Position numbers and translations under genes: made by a program. A stretch of DNA of 64,000 nt from Gossypium raimondii (Eukaryota > Streptophyta > Magnoliopsida > Malvales > Malvaceae), in contig NC_068570.1 in the NCBI RefSeq assembly GCF_025698545.1, positions 58,423,924-58,487,923 on the forward strand, in the 5' to 3' direction. Each line of letters begins with the position of its first letter. Positions within the stretch are counted from its first letter, which is position 1. Positions 1 through 12,306 of this stretch are shown piece after piece. The notes beneath the pieces are model-generated. The model had not been told where the DNA came from. It did not search any database and saw nothing but the letters and a program-made list of their open reading frames with translations.

Positions 1-200
1 ACCGTTAGTGTTTTGCATAATTTGTATAATATTTAATACATTTAGGTACCAAATTGAACCTAAAAAAGCTTAGGTACCAAATTAGGAAAAAACAATTAAC
101 AAGTTCATGTACCAAATTGGGTCCAAATTAGGAAAGAGTGTCAAGTTCAGATGCTAAATTGAGCAAAAAAAGTTTAGATACCAAATGTTATATTAAGCCT
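1..200. repeat. Short degenerate direct repeats around TACCAAATTGAG
   Basis: The phrase 'agGTACCAAATT' with small changes recurs about every 40-60 bases (near 45, 72, 108, 150 and 177), separated by AT-rich spacers. There is no open frame of note. This looks like the edge of a repeat that extends beyond the window; the family is not identified. Bases 200-395 show only AT-rich sequence. Confidence 0.4.
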
Positions 201-394
201 TTTAAATAAGGAAAGCTAACTAAATTGAAGGAAAATGATATCTTTTGTTTGTTTAGATAATTTGTTTTTAGTAAGAGAGGAAAAGTAAAAGAAATTGAGA
301 ATTCTTCATTCTCCCTTGTTTTACTTTATTTGTATTAACTATTTCTTACATTATTAATAGTCTTTAATTTTCAAATTTATTTTTCACAGTTGTT

Positions 395-565
395 TGATTC
401 TTAGTTTTATTGGCATTAACATTATTGTCAGTGTAGGAGGACATGAGTTCGAGTGCGTCGAAGCGCATTATCTTCCTATTTAAGGGTTGGGAAAGGGTTA
501 TAGATAGTTCTAGGCGTTGTATTAAAAATAGTAGATATGATAAGAACCTATAATGAGATTAATAT
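395..565 (+). mobile_element. tRNA-derived SINE copy 1
   Basis: This is a copy of a roughly 170-bp family found at least seven times here. It has a tRNA-like head (tTAGTTTTATTGGCATTAACATT), a B-box-like gagTTCGAGTGCG, the family signature 'TATTTAAGGGTTGGGA', then 'TAGTTCTAGGCGTTGTAT' and the tail 'GATAAGAACCTATAATGAGA'. The pol III A and B boxes are degenerate in this copy. Its tail is the left edge of the 770-bp tandem duplication that follows. Confidence 0.6.
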
Positions 566-2082
566 TCAAATTTAATTTTTAAAAGATTTTCAAATTTATT
601 TGGTATATATTGTTTAGATTTTTAATAACAATCTTATATTTATCTAGAGATTAATGTATCAAATTATTTTTAAAACCATTTTCTTTGTTAAAAATAGTAT
701 TCAAATGCTATTTATGAGAAGGTCAAAGACAAAAGATAAAATATAAATATATTATTTTATATTTTTAATTTAATTTAATTATTCTTATTGTTATTTATGC
801 AAAAGGATAAAATTGAAAATTTCATTCAAAATAAATCTTTTATTTCTTTTCCTTTATTAGTTTTAACCGTCAAAACAAAATATAAATATATTGTTTCCTT
901 TCGTTAACATTCTCTTCCTTTAACAATGTTTATCTAAACATAGGGTTAGGTTTATGATAAAATTTTTCATCGATACAAACTGAGAAATCTCTTAATCGAT
1001 TTTTCATATTAAAAGGAAAGATATATAGTTTTGGATATATGCTATGATATTTTAGTCTTTTGGTCAATTTTTCATTTTTTTAATCAATTTTAGCATAATA
1101 TTTTGGTTGTTTTTTTTTTTTTTGCTTTTTAGATTCCTTATTTTGTCTTTTTATACTTTATGTATATATATAGTACCAAATATTTTAATAGCTATTGTAT
1201 TTGACACGGGTTCAAATTGCTTGCAGAGAATCTTCGGATTTTGGGGCAATTCTACAGGCCACTATAGCAAGGATTTTCGAAAGAGGTTAACAAAGGTTAG
1301 TGTGTTGTGATAAGAACCTATAATGAGATTAATATTCAAATTTATTTCTTAAAAGATTTTCAAATTTATTTGGTATATATTGTTTAGATTATTAACTATT
1401 TTTAAATTAATATTAAAAAATAACAATGTTATCTTTATCTAGAGATTAATGTATCAAATTATTTTTAAAACTATTTTTCTTTGTTAAAATAGTATTCAAA
1501 TGCTATTTATGAAAAGGTCACACACAAAAGATAAAATATAAATATATTATTTTTAATTTAATTTAATTATTCTTATTGTTATTTATGCAAAAGGATAAAA
1601 TTGAAAATTTCATTCAAAATAAATCTTTTATTTCTTTTTCTTTATTAGTTTTAATCGTCGAAACAAAATATAAATATATTGTTTCCTTTCATTAACCTTC
1701 TCTTCCTTTAACAATATTTATCTAAACATAAGGTTAGGTTTATGATAAATTTTTTCATTGATACAAACTGAGAAATCTCTTAATCGATTTTTCATATTAA
1801 AAGGAAAGATATATAGTTTTTGGATATATGCTATGATATTTTAGTCTTTTGGTCAATTTTTCATTTTCTTAATCAATTTTAGCATAATATTTTGGTTTTT
1901 TTTTTGCTTTTTAGATTCCTTATTTTGTCTTTTTATACTTTATGTATATGTAGTACCAAATATTTCAATAGTTATTGCATTTGACACGGGTTCAAATTGC
2001 TTGCAGAGAATCTTTTGGGGCAATTCTACAGGCCACTATAGCAAGGATTTTCGAAAGAGGTTAACAAAGGTTAGTGTGTTGT
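539..2082. repeat. 770-bp tandem duplication, two copies
   Basis: Bases 539-1308 are repeated at 1309-2082 with small differences: each copy starts with 'GATAAGAACCTATAATGAGA' and ends with 'AACAAAGGTTAGTGTGTTGTG'. Differences are mainly short indels in T-runs and in ATATAT stretches, so the duplication is fairly young compared with neighbouring repeats. Neither copy encodes a convincing protein. The first copy begins in the SINE tail, so the duplication arose after that SINE had inserted. It lies just left of a MULE transposase remnant and may be part of that element's non-coding end. Confidence 0.75.
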
Positions 2083-2269
2083 GGCAGACAAAAGTCTTAC
2101 TATAGGTCCCATATGCATTTTATATTGGATTGAAAATTTGTATAAAAAATACTATGTTGGTCCCGTTTGCATTTTATATACATAATGTTCTTAGGATTGA
2201 TTCACACTCAAATCCTCTTTTATTAACTTTGAAAACTATCTAAAACTAATGGAAAATTACTTTTGATTT

Positions 2270-5200
2270 GTCACATACATGGCAAATGTTAGTTGATTGT
2301 GTCAGATACATTGCATATTTGAGTTTGAAAACTATACATAATGAAGTGGAAAATTATTTCATACAATGTAGTACCATAGCTTGCCAAGAGAAAGAGTTTT
2401 GGAAACTATTAGAAACTCAAGTTTATCATTTTTGGGGAAGGAGTTTGATTTTGAGGTTGATATCGATTACTTAGAGTCTAGATATGACTTAGAAAGTGGT
2501 ATTAAGGTCGTTCATGCCAATAATTCCTTTATTGATATGATTCACTAGGAAACATTTGTAGCAAGTTGGATATGTATGTGGAACATATAATTACCAGAGA
2601 TGATTAAATTGTGATGGTTCCATTATTTCCAATTGTGGCAAATGAGGATCCTAAGTATTCTAATGTGGTAGATAAGCATTCTAGGGATTCTAGTGAGGCA
2701 CATGATGATTTTAGGTATGTTGGAGTAAATATGGGTAAAGTGGGTGGGTCTACTGCGGATGTGGAAGTAAAATGTGGACGAGCATAATTCAAATTTGTTA
2801 ATATAGCCACAATTTTCACTGCCCATACAATATGTGGCATAAATTATGATACTATGTCTGGGTCCCATAAGGGCAATAGTGAAAATAATGATGAGTTAGG
2901 AAACTTTAATGACATGGGGATTTGGGAAGAGAACTTGTTCCTGATGATGAAATTAGGGAAATAGGGAACAAGTATAAAAATTTGTGAATGAGAACTAACA
3001 TAATGTTGGATCTGTTGCAAGTGAGGAAGATCGTGTAGTTAGGGGTAGGAAAAGCTAGATCTACAAGATTGGACAATGGAGGTTTAGGTAGTAGTGATGA
3101 TACAAATTACTTAGAGTCATCTAACGATGGTGATTTTGAGGTTGATGAAGATGGGAACTTGTATGAAAAATAGTAAAAAGGTATTATTTAACCTTGTTGT
3201 TTTAGTGCTTAGATTTGAACTTGAAATCATATTGGAGGGTTCAAATCAGTTCAAAGAAACATTGGACAAATATTCAGTTGCAAAGAGGCTTGATTTTACG
3301 TTTCAAAGAAATGATAAACATAAGGTTAGAGCCAAATGTAAAGCCAGATATTGTCTATTCTTGATATTCTCCTCTAAGGATAACAGTGATGGGGTTTTCA
3401 TGGTTAAAACTTTTTGTAGATCAACATAATTATTACATAACCTTTTTAAACAATAAATCTAAGTCTAAGTTTTTAGCAAAATATTATCTAAGGCATTTGA
3501 TAATTATGCCTTGCTTGAAGTTAATAGAGATGAAAATACATGTTAAGGAAGAGTTTAATATCGATGTGAATATGACCATTTGTAATAAAGCCAAAACATG
3601 GACATTGGAGCTAATCAATGGTAGAGTTGGGTATGAGTTTTCTAGGTTATAAGATGTTGTAGTCATTTTAAAAGACAAAAATCCAAAGGCAATGTGGATT
3701 TGATGATGGAAAGACCAACAACAATTGAAACCCTTAAGTTCAATGGACTATGTATGCTTTAGTGCCATTAAAAATGGCTTTAAATAATTTTTTAGGCTTT
3801 CTATTCATTTGGATGGTTGTTTTTTGAAGGGACTCTTCAAAGGTGAGTTGTTATTTGTTGTTGGTAGAAAGTATAATGATCAAATTTATCCTATAGCATA
3901 GGTTGTAGTTGAGTTAGAGAAGAAGCACACATGGGCATGTTTTCTACATTACCTTTAAAGTGATCTTGGGTTGCCTGATGATAAGTGTTGGATCGCCGGC
4001 ACCCTTATGGCACAGCGGAAAAATAAAAATTCAGCGATCCCAACCAGGACTCCATGTGTGAGGAACGAATCGGGGTGAAAAGGTTGCGAAATTACCTAAT
4101 GTTTATTCAGAGTAGACAGCAACGCCTCAACAACGAGTAGTCTGATCTGTTGTCGAACCAAGCCACAATCTATCGTGATCTCAGCCTCTATGTAATCCAC
4201 CCAGTTGACTACAAACGAAAGAAATCCCCAAAACAGTTTTGAAAGTGATTTTTCTTTGACGGCTGCTAGACCCAAGCAAAGGAAAAACAGGATCCTTATA
4301 AATCTTTTATTTTTAGGGTTTTTTAGGAATTAAATAAATATAATAATATTTTAAACCAAAAATTATAATTACATTAATTATAATATAATTTCGGTAAACC
4401 ATATATTTATTTGAATTCATATGCTAACGAAATGCGTGTCCTCATTATGCGTACAACAATCTTGTACATAATATGTTGGAAATTTGATTACCGAATTAAA
4501 TTAATTCTATAATTAATTTAATTCAAGCGACCCCCCAAAACAATACCAACTATGGCTTATTCCGTTCATTTCAACTATAGGGTGTGACCCTGTAGGTTCC
4601 TGTAACGTTAGCAGTAATACTAGAATGATTCCAATGTTACAAACAATGAGTGGCATCTAGCAATGCATCAATGCTACCTAAGTCACAAGAGATCATGATT
4701 CGACATAACCTTTTTATGATTAACCTTTTATGCAATAATCCTTAAGTCCTTTATCTCTGGATTGGACACAAGTCATGGAATAGTCACACTTGTATAGTCC
4801 ATTCCATGTTCATTGATATCTTAAGCAGACTACGATATACAAATAAGTATGACATCTCATATCAACTTATTTGAGCATGGCCATGCATTTCTAGTCTCAC
4901 TTAATCAAGTGGCCTAAGATATTACTCCCATTATGTATGAGGGACTTATTCTATATCGACCAACCATATCCCTCTACATCGATTGTGGTATATCCAACAT
5001 CAGCCTTTATAGAACAACCAACTACGGTGTATGTTTGACTGTATCAAGATATACTACTCACGATGTTGGGATTATGATGATCTCAAGTCTTAAGATCATA
5101 TACATATTAATCATTATGAGTAATGTCGTGACAATTACATAAGAATCCAAGAAACATACTCATAATGGGTCAATCCAATATGTTGTTCTCTAACACACAT

Positions 5201-5860
5201 ATTCATGCATCGATTCTAACATTTCATATCAATGACAACTCTTTATCATCAATCAACTGCATGTTAGTCTTAATGCATTATCGTTGTCCTATCCAACAAT
5301 AATACTTGACTAAGGATCTTTTAAGAATAATCATATTATTCTCAGGACATTATTATAAAACAGTTTATTTATACACACAGAAAAGAAACTGAAATAATAA
5401 TGGTAACGCCTTATATTAATAAACATGATAAATCAAGTATGTTATTACAACCATCTCATGATTGATCTTTGGGCATACTCCAATAATAAGGGATTCACTA
5501 TAATGAGTGAAATGAAAAAGGTAATTATCCATTGCCAATCATATTTTTGTTATGTGTTGATTTTCCATTAACCAATTTGAATGTTTGTTCTATGCAGGGA
5601 TTGAAGGAAGAGATACCCCCATTGTTGCCAAAGCTTGAGGAAAGTTTTTGTGTAAGACATTACTTTTGTCAATTGGAACATGAAAACAAAGGAAATGATT
5701 AGTCAAACATCTTTTGGGACAATTGCAAGTAAAAAATAGAAGGCTTTTTCAAAACTGAGGCAAATATGATTGGTTTCATTAAAAGTTAGCTTTAGAAAGC
5801 CTTCTTTAAAACACCCTAAAGGTCGGTCTAGGGCTTTCTTCTTAACTTATTACCGTTATC
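2270..5860 (+). pseudogene. Decayed MuDR/MULE transposase, split by a solo LTR
   Basis: In broken frames, residues match the plant MuDR transposase family. Around 3390-3650 is the pre-transposase region (WLKLFVDQHNY; KFLAKYYLRHL; ELINGRVGYE). Around 3800-3905 is the start of the catalytic domain (HLDGCFLKG, with the first catalytic Asp, then NDQIYPIA). The frame reaches DLGLPDDK at 3985, is interrupted by a 1,500-bp insertion, and resumes at 5486 with GFTIMSEMKK. A GT-AG intron with donor AAAAAG|gtaatt (about 5521) and acceptor ctatgcag|GGATTG (about 5597) precedes GLKEEIPPLLPKLEESF and CVRHYF. Several in-frame stops and frameshifts are present (for example about 3903 and 3959), so it is dead. 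The SWIM zinc-finger end is not visible. Confidence 0.8.
3986..5485. mobile_element. Solo LTR (1,500 bp) with 5-bp target duplication ATAAG
   Basis: The element begins TGTTGGATCG and ends ACTCCAATA, giving imperfect terminal inverted repeats TGTTGGA/TCCAATA (the usual final CA has become TA). It is flanked by the direct repeat ATAAG at 3981-3985 and 5486-5490. Removing the element and one ATAAG rejoins the MULE reading frame exactly. There is no primer-binding site, polypurine tract or gag-pol inside, so it is a solo LTR left by recombination between the two ends of an LTR retrotransposon. The superfamily cannot be assigned from the LTR alone. Short open frames inside it are not genes. Confidence 0.85.
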
Positions 5861-5879
5861 ATGTATTAGATAAAAAATA

Positions 5880-7364
5880 GTTTGAGTCCTTTAACTTTCC
5901 GATTTTGTGCTAAGATCAAACAAGCACAGTTAAACATAGTAGCACAAAAACATGCCAACGATGAGTACGGATTTATAGATTAGATATGGCACTTTACAAA
6001 ACTTAGCATGCTTTTAGAAATTATACTAGCAACATTAACATACCAAAAAGTCTTAATTAGTTACATTGTAACCATTTTACAGATACACAAAAAGATCATT
6101 ATTCCTGAACTTACAGCCCAAAAAACAATCCGAACAAGTTTGCCAGGGATGGGCTCACACGCCCGTGTGGCCCACTCAATCAGATACACGACCAACACAC
6201 CCGTGAGGCTTACACGGTCGACAATATGACCGTGTGACGTGATCTGACAGATTCTATTTCGCGTCCTTTTTATGAGTTTTCGAGTTTAGTCATACACTTG
6301 ATTACTTCTGGAATGTTGGCAAAACAACAATGCACCAAATTTTGTACATATGACATCCACAAACAATCAATTAACAACTTACAACGATTCAGTCCAAACT
6401 TCCTAAAACATTTGGCCATTAATAATAGGCATTCGACCTTCGCAAGCTAAATCATTGAAAATCAACCCCTAAATTGACGTTTTGAAAACTTACCCTTGAA
6501 GAGAAAAGAAATTGCTGAAATCCTCAACTCGCCGAAAAAGTATACACCTCACGATCCACCCCTAGCAAAATCACAACCAAGATTAAACCAAAAAGCCTCC
6601 CAAAGATACCGAAACAGCCTTCCTAAGACAAAACTAATGAATTATACTTACTTAAAGATTTTAATAGGAAAATCACAGTCTAGATGGCGACACGATAGAA
6701 AAGAATGTGGTAATGAAAAAACAGCTGCAAGCATCAGTATCAGAGGAAGATGGCAACAAATGAAAGAAAGGGGAAAGAAAAATGAAAAAAAAAAAAAAAG
6801 AAGAAAGAAATCGTTAGAGAAAATAGAAAATGAGAGGAATAAAGTAGTGGGAACAGAGGAACATCAAAGTGGGGGAGAAATTTGAAGAGAAGAATTCTCA
6901 AGTTTTTAAAAAATAAAATAACACCAAATCCTAACCTACCAGATTATCTACTAACCCTATCTAACTAATCAGAGTTTAAATTTAACCCATACACTGATTA
7001 TCTGGGCAGCACAATAGAACAGTAACAAAAACTAATTTAATTTTGGCAACAACAATATTTGAACTAGTGACTTAAGGGTAAACTAAGGTATTACCATTGA
7101 ACCAACAGACTCATTCTTATCAACAAGCTAACAAGAATAAAATACAACTCACATGTGAACAGCCAAATAAAGGAACAAAATAATAATAATAATTCAAGGG
7201 AAGAGATTTAAACACAGAACCTCAAATACATAAACAAAACACTTAACCACTGAACCAAATCAATTTACTTGACACGATTTCTACAACATTTATTAAAAAA
7301 ATAGGACGTGACCACTCTTAGTTCACTAACTCAATTCCTATTAACCTGATTTTTAGGATGTGAT
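5880..7364 (-). mobile_element. LTR-like block, gypsy type, minus strand
   Basis: Read on the minus strand the block has the same plan as the solo LTRs at 9.6-13.9 kb. It starts near 7364 with TATCACATCC (a probable decayed TGTAACATCC), then has phrases like tRNA ends ('GGTTCAGTGGTTAAG', 'GGTTCTGTGTTTAAAT'), a purine-rich leader, and the ACACGGTC/GACCGTGTG palindromic cluster (6150-6240). I could not find the far end or a target duplication, so the left limit is approximate. The 129-codon open frame at 6496-6885, rich in Lys and Arg, is the complement of leader-like sequence and is not a gene. Confidence 0.5.
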
Positions 7365-9614
7365 AGTTTCATGGAAACCATTATATAAAAAATTGATTAT
7401 GCTTATAAGGCCTAAATTAACAATTGTGGTTATGTGAATATGAAAAGCACCCAACGTGCCTTTATGTACGATTAAACAATGAGTTGTCTGACAAATCTCT
7501 AAACACTTAAATTAAGAATTATGCCTCTATATGAATAATAAATGTGTTATTGGCCTCTATTAATATAAACTACTTATGAACATAATGTACCCTAGTAAAC
7601 TTAGTAAAATAATTAGGATATAATTGGCATTCCAATAGTGATTAGATACATAATTGGTTTGGGATCTATGTGTTTAGAGCTTCCCTGCTACCTTCGGACC
7701 CTTCACTTATATGCAATCTGTACTCCTTTGAGTTTTGCACTCACATTCTCTCTTGTGCGTTTTGGAGGATTCGTAGTTATTTGCTCTCTAATGTGATTTT
7801 GAAGGAATTTGTGTGATGCCTAATTGCTAAGCACTTACGTGCTCTCTAAATGGGTCACGAGTATTCAAGTTACATTTGTTAGAGTTTTCTATGGGCTATA
7901 AATTGAATAAGATACAAAGAAATTGAATAATTGAGAAAGCTAATTAAGAAGAGATATTAACTACTCAACTATAAGGGAAAAGCTACAAACAAAGTTATAT
8001 ATAAGCCTTACAATGGTGATAAGAGATTGAAATCTCTTCATTCTGTATGCTCCTAATGATAGAAATAAAATATACGTTCGTTTATATGTATGGAACAAAA
8101 AGGGCCATAAGTGAAACTTATGTGAAATTGTGATAAAAATTATAGCTAAAGGAATTCTACACTTGATTAAACTTCAATTTATCACTCCATAGGAGTCATC
8201 TATTTAAACTTCATAATGCGATTAGTTAATAAACCTTTAATATGTAAGTTGAGTCTTTATAATTTAGTAATAAGGCTTGAATCTACTAGTAACACTAAAA
8301 TATAATATTAGTGAAAACTATAATAATCACTTCTAAAGGGGTTCAACACTAATAAAGAACAAGATAAATAGGTTTATCCTTGTGTACTTACTGAGTTCAT
8401 TGAGATCACATTTAAATGTGTATATTGTGGACTTGTTAAGAAGGTTTTGATTTAGGCTGGGAGCATCGCATCACCATTTGAGATTGAGATTGTATTTCAT
8501 TTATGTTAGGTATCATTTTGTGCATGAACATTGACATGTAGAGAAAGACTTACATTGAACTTTAATTTTGTAATCTTTAAGTTTGATTTATAATTCAACC
8601 CCTTGATGTTTAAACTTGTCTTACAATAAATTGAACCTTTTTCTTATGGTATGGAAGTGTTGGATATGTTTTTCAATTTAGCCACAGGAGATCAAGTTTC
8701 AGTACTTATATTAAAGGTAGCGGAACATTATAAGTTAGTAGCTAGAAAGCTACAGTAAATGGCTAATTATCGATACATTGATACTAGGTAAGATACATAG
8801 AACTAAGTACTAGAACATAGGGGTTATGTATCGATACCTAGCTCCCTAGATAGTGTCACTACACTGTTTTGTGAGTTTTAAGCCTACCGAAACTCGTTTT
8901 TGTTCCTGGACACTTCCAACCACCCATCTAATGTTTGTGAATAGTTTTAAAATAATTTTAAAGACTCCAAAGTGTTTTTATTTAAATTCTATAATTTCTT
9001 AAATTGTTTCAAAATTTGATTTCTTAAATGATTTACGATATTTTTTCAACATACAAACTCTGATGGCATCTCTCATTCGTACCAAACACGATACGAGTTA
9101 GGGGTGTTAGATTGATCAAAATTTAACTTGCAAATCAAACAAATTTTTTCTTCAACCAATTTTACCAAACACCATTAACAAATAAGCACTTCAAATAAAT
9201 ACTTTCTACAACTATAAACTAATTTACCCTAAAACCCAAAAATCCACTAGCATACGAACCAACCATGAGCATTCAAATTTCAGTTTGATGAAAAACTTGA
9301 TTAGTGTAGGTGATTAGGAAATATTCAAATCATATGTACCAACCAACAAAATGGATCACACATCAGTAACTTATACTCACCAAGTTGGTTTCAGCTATTA
9401 TAAAGATTTTACACAAATGCTGCAAGAGCAATAGATATTTTATTAAACCCACAATTTTGCAACCATAAACACTAAAACTTAGTCTTACCAATCAGCCCAT
9501 CCCTAATTAAAGATTTTTTTGCTTTTAATACTTTGTTTTTTATTTTAAGGAAAAAGAAATTATAAATCCAAGTGAAAAGAAAGTGATTAAAATGGTTTGG
9601 ATTAAAATGGTGTG
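7365..9614. other. No recognisable gene
   Basis: AT-rich sequence with many stops in all frames. I see a few repeat-like phrases (for example 'aggggtgttagattgatc' near 9100, like a hAT end) but no gene, RNA or complete mobile element. Confidence 0.5.
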
Positions 9615-12287
9615 TGTAACGCCCCAAAATTTCTAATTTCGTTATTGTGAAAATATGACACAAATATTTGTTAGCTATAGACACAAATATTTGTTAGCTA
9701 TAGTGGTTATGTGTTTTGGGAGTGTTTGGGAGGTCCCAAGTTCAAGCTTCGCTTGGGCAAATTTTGGTATTTTGAATGAATTAGGCCTTACTCTTGTTCA
9801 GTAGCCTTTTATTTGATTGTTGGATAAATTACATTAGAATGGGCCTGCTGGTCTAGTGTGTTATTATGGTGGAAGTTTTGTGTTCGAATCCCTATGCAAG
9901 TAAGGGTATTATCTTTTTTCTCAGATTTCGGGATAGAGTTGTGTAACAGGGAGATTCTGAGTAGTGGATGTGTAGTGGGAATTAGGGGAAAAATTAAGGG
10001 ATTTGGGGGGTTATCGGGATTTTATTTTTATTTTTTTCCCATAACCGAATTTTGACACTCTTTTCTAAAAAAATTCTATCGTCTATTCTTCCCCTCTCCT
10101 CTTGCCGAAATTCTCTGGGTTTTTCCATCTTTTTCTTCTTTTTCTTCTTCTTGATTTTTCTCTAATCCATTTATTTTCCTTCGTTTTCGCACACAGTTAG
10201 TGCTCGCTTAGTTTCGGTAAGTGTTTCTCTTCGTTTCTGTCATGAATCTCCTAACGACTGAAGTAGTACTATTTTTTCTCTGTGATTTGGGCATAGGGGG
10301 AGGCTCGGACTGGTGAATTCAGTGTTCTCGTCTTAATAATAGTTAAATGGAGGGTTATCGTTGGTGATAAGTTGGGTTTTTGTTCGTTCTTGGTTGTCAC
10401 TTAGCTTGTAAATCCATTAAATTGATGTTGAGTATCTTGATTATAGGATTTGGAGTGCTCGGGGACTATTTTAGCATAAAAAAAACTAGGTGTGTACCCG
10501 AAACGCAAAAAAAAAAAAGATTCGGCGAAAAGTCGAAATTGCTTACTGTTTGGACAGCAGAAGTAGGCTAAATTTGAAAAATTGCCATAAATTGTGGAAA
10601 TCGAATTAGAGGATTAAAAAAATATGAAATTAAATCTTATTGAGTCTAGTTTCTCATAGAAGAAACGGTGTAAGTAATAGAATTGTAAATCGTGAGGTAT
10701 ATAAACTTTGTAAGACAAGGTCAGATTAAGTTCGGGTTCCCCTGTTTTGACTTTGGAAAATCATAAAAAATTGGATAAAAATAATTAGGGGTTAAAATTT
10801 ACATGTTTAAATTATTAATGAGTCTATTTTCAATAGAAACAAATGGAAACATCATCCAAATTTTGTATTAAGAGATAATTAATTTTTAGCAAAGAAGGGA
10901 CGAAGCTGTCAGAAGCAGAACAGGGGTAAGTTTAAAGATTTTACTGTACTTATTGGCTCAACCAAAAATTCTGAATATTTTATGGAAAAATTTGATTTGA
11001 GCCTAGTTTCAAAGACATCAAGCGGATCTTAATTCGGAATTCTGTAGCTCAAGATATAAATAATTTAGTATCAGTGACTCAAGTAGACAACTTTGAAGGA
11101 ACATATAAGTAAATAGTGAAAACATATATGAATAATTAACTAGCACGGGTTACATTAAAAATAGATTACGTGGCCAAGGCCATTTTGGGCCGAGTGGGCC
11201 ACATGGATGTGTAAGCCCATTTTTCTGAAAAGTTCTGTAAGGTTGCACGAGTCACCCAAGTCGACTGTGGACCTACTGTAGGGTCGGTAAGCTTTACTTA
11301 GACCCCTATATGTGTGATCTATCTATCTGATTTCTATACCGAGAATGACTTATGATATCTGAATGTATGTACTATTAATTGCATAATGGCATGACATATT
11401 TTGTATGTTGCATTGCATCGGGGTGGGTTGATGATATTTGGAGGAAGTGTCTGAAAAGCTATTAAGCTCATTATCTAGCGTATTTCATTTGCAACTTTCG
11501 ATTATGTCTTTGCATTTGATGACAAAGATGGTGTATAGGGGTGGGTGGGTTGATTTAATCCCCACATGGTGTGTAGGGTTGGACGGAGATGGTGTGTAGA
11601 GGCTGGTGGGTAGGATTCTGATTTACTATATCTGCATTCTGTATCTGATATGGGCCAAGGCCCTAATGTATTTATGAGACTGTATCTGAATGGGCTAAGG
11701 CCCAAACTGATTCTGTGTTGGGCACAGGCCCCAGAATGTATCTAACTGAATTCTGTTGATTATCTGTAAGCATGTTTTCTGTGGGGATTACACACTGAGT
11801 TTGTGAAAACTCACCCTTTCTCTGTTTAATCTGTACAAGTAATCCCTAGACTTGACGGGTCGGTGTAGCGGAGGACTTGACGGTGGCCACACATAAATTT
11901 TAGACTGTTTTCCGTTAATGCCTAGAATTTATTACTTATTTGGGGTTTTTGATGTATCTTTTGGACTATGGATTGGTTGGCTTTAAATTTGAGACTTTAT
12001 ACTATTTTTTATTAATTTTTTTTAAAAGCTGCAACTCTATAAAACACTGTTTTTAAAAAAAAACTAAGGTTTTTCGTAAATAGAAATGATTTTCCCTAAA
12101 TTAATTGGTTACAAAAGCTTCTGCTAAGAGACAAATTTTAAAGCAAATCAACTAGTTTTTTTTTCGAATTAAATAAAAGCTAATTACTGTAACGGTTTTT
12201 AAACTCGACAATCTTGTCTTCAAATCCCTTTCCATGTGACATCACCAGATTCGGCCATAACGTCTAGGTCGGGTTTGGGGTGTTACA
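9615..12287 (+). mobile_element. Solo LTR (2,673 bp) with target duplication GTGTG
   Basis: The element starts TGTAACGCCCC and ends GGGGTGTTACA, so it has TG...CA termini and an 11-bp imperfect inverted repeat. GTGTG occurs directly on both sides (9610-9614 and 12288-12292). It has no internal coding region, primer-binding site or polypurine tract, so it is a solo LTR. Inside is a splice-donor-like GGTAAGTGTTTCTC near 10215 after a pyrimidine-rich leader, as in long gypsy LTRs. Its length suggests a Ty3/gypsy element; this is inference. Confidence 0.85.
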
Positions 12288-12306
12288 GTGTGGATAAGTT
12301 CACATG

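Noticed and set aside
6496..6885. 129-codon Lys/Arg-rich open frame
   Set aside because: It lies inside an LTR-like block, is the complement of a pyrimidine-rich leader, contains a poly(A)-encoded Lys run and has no domain.
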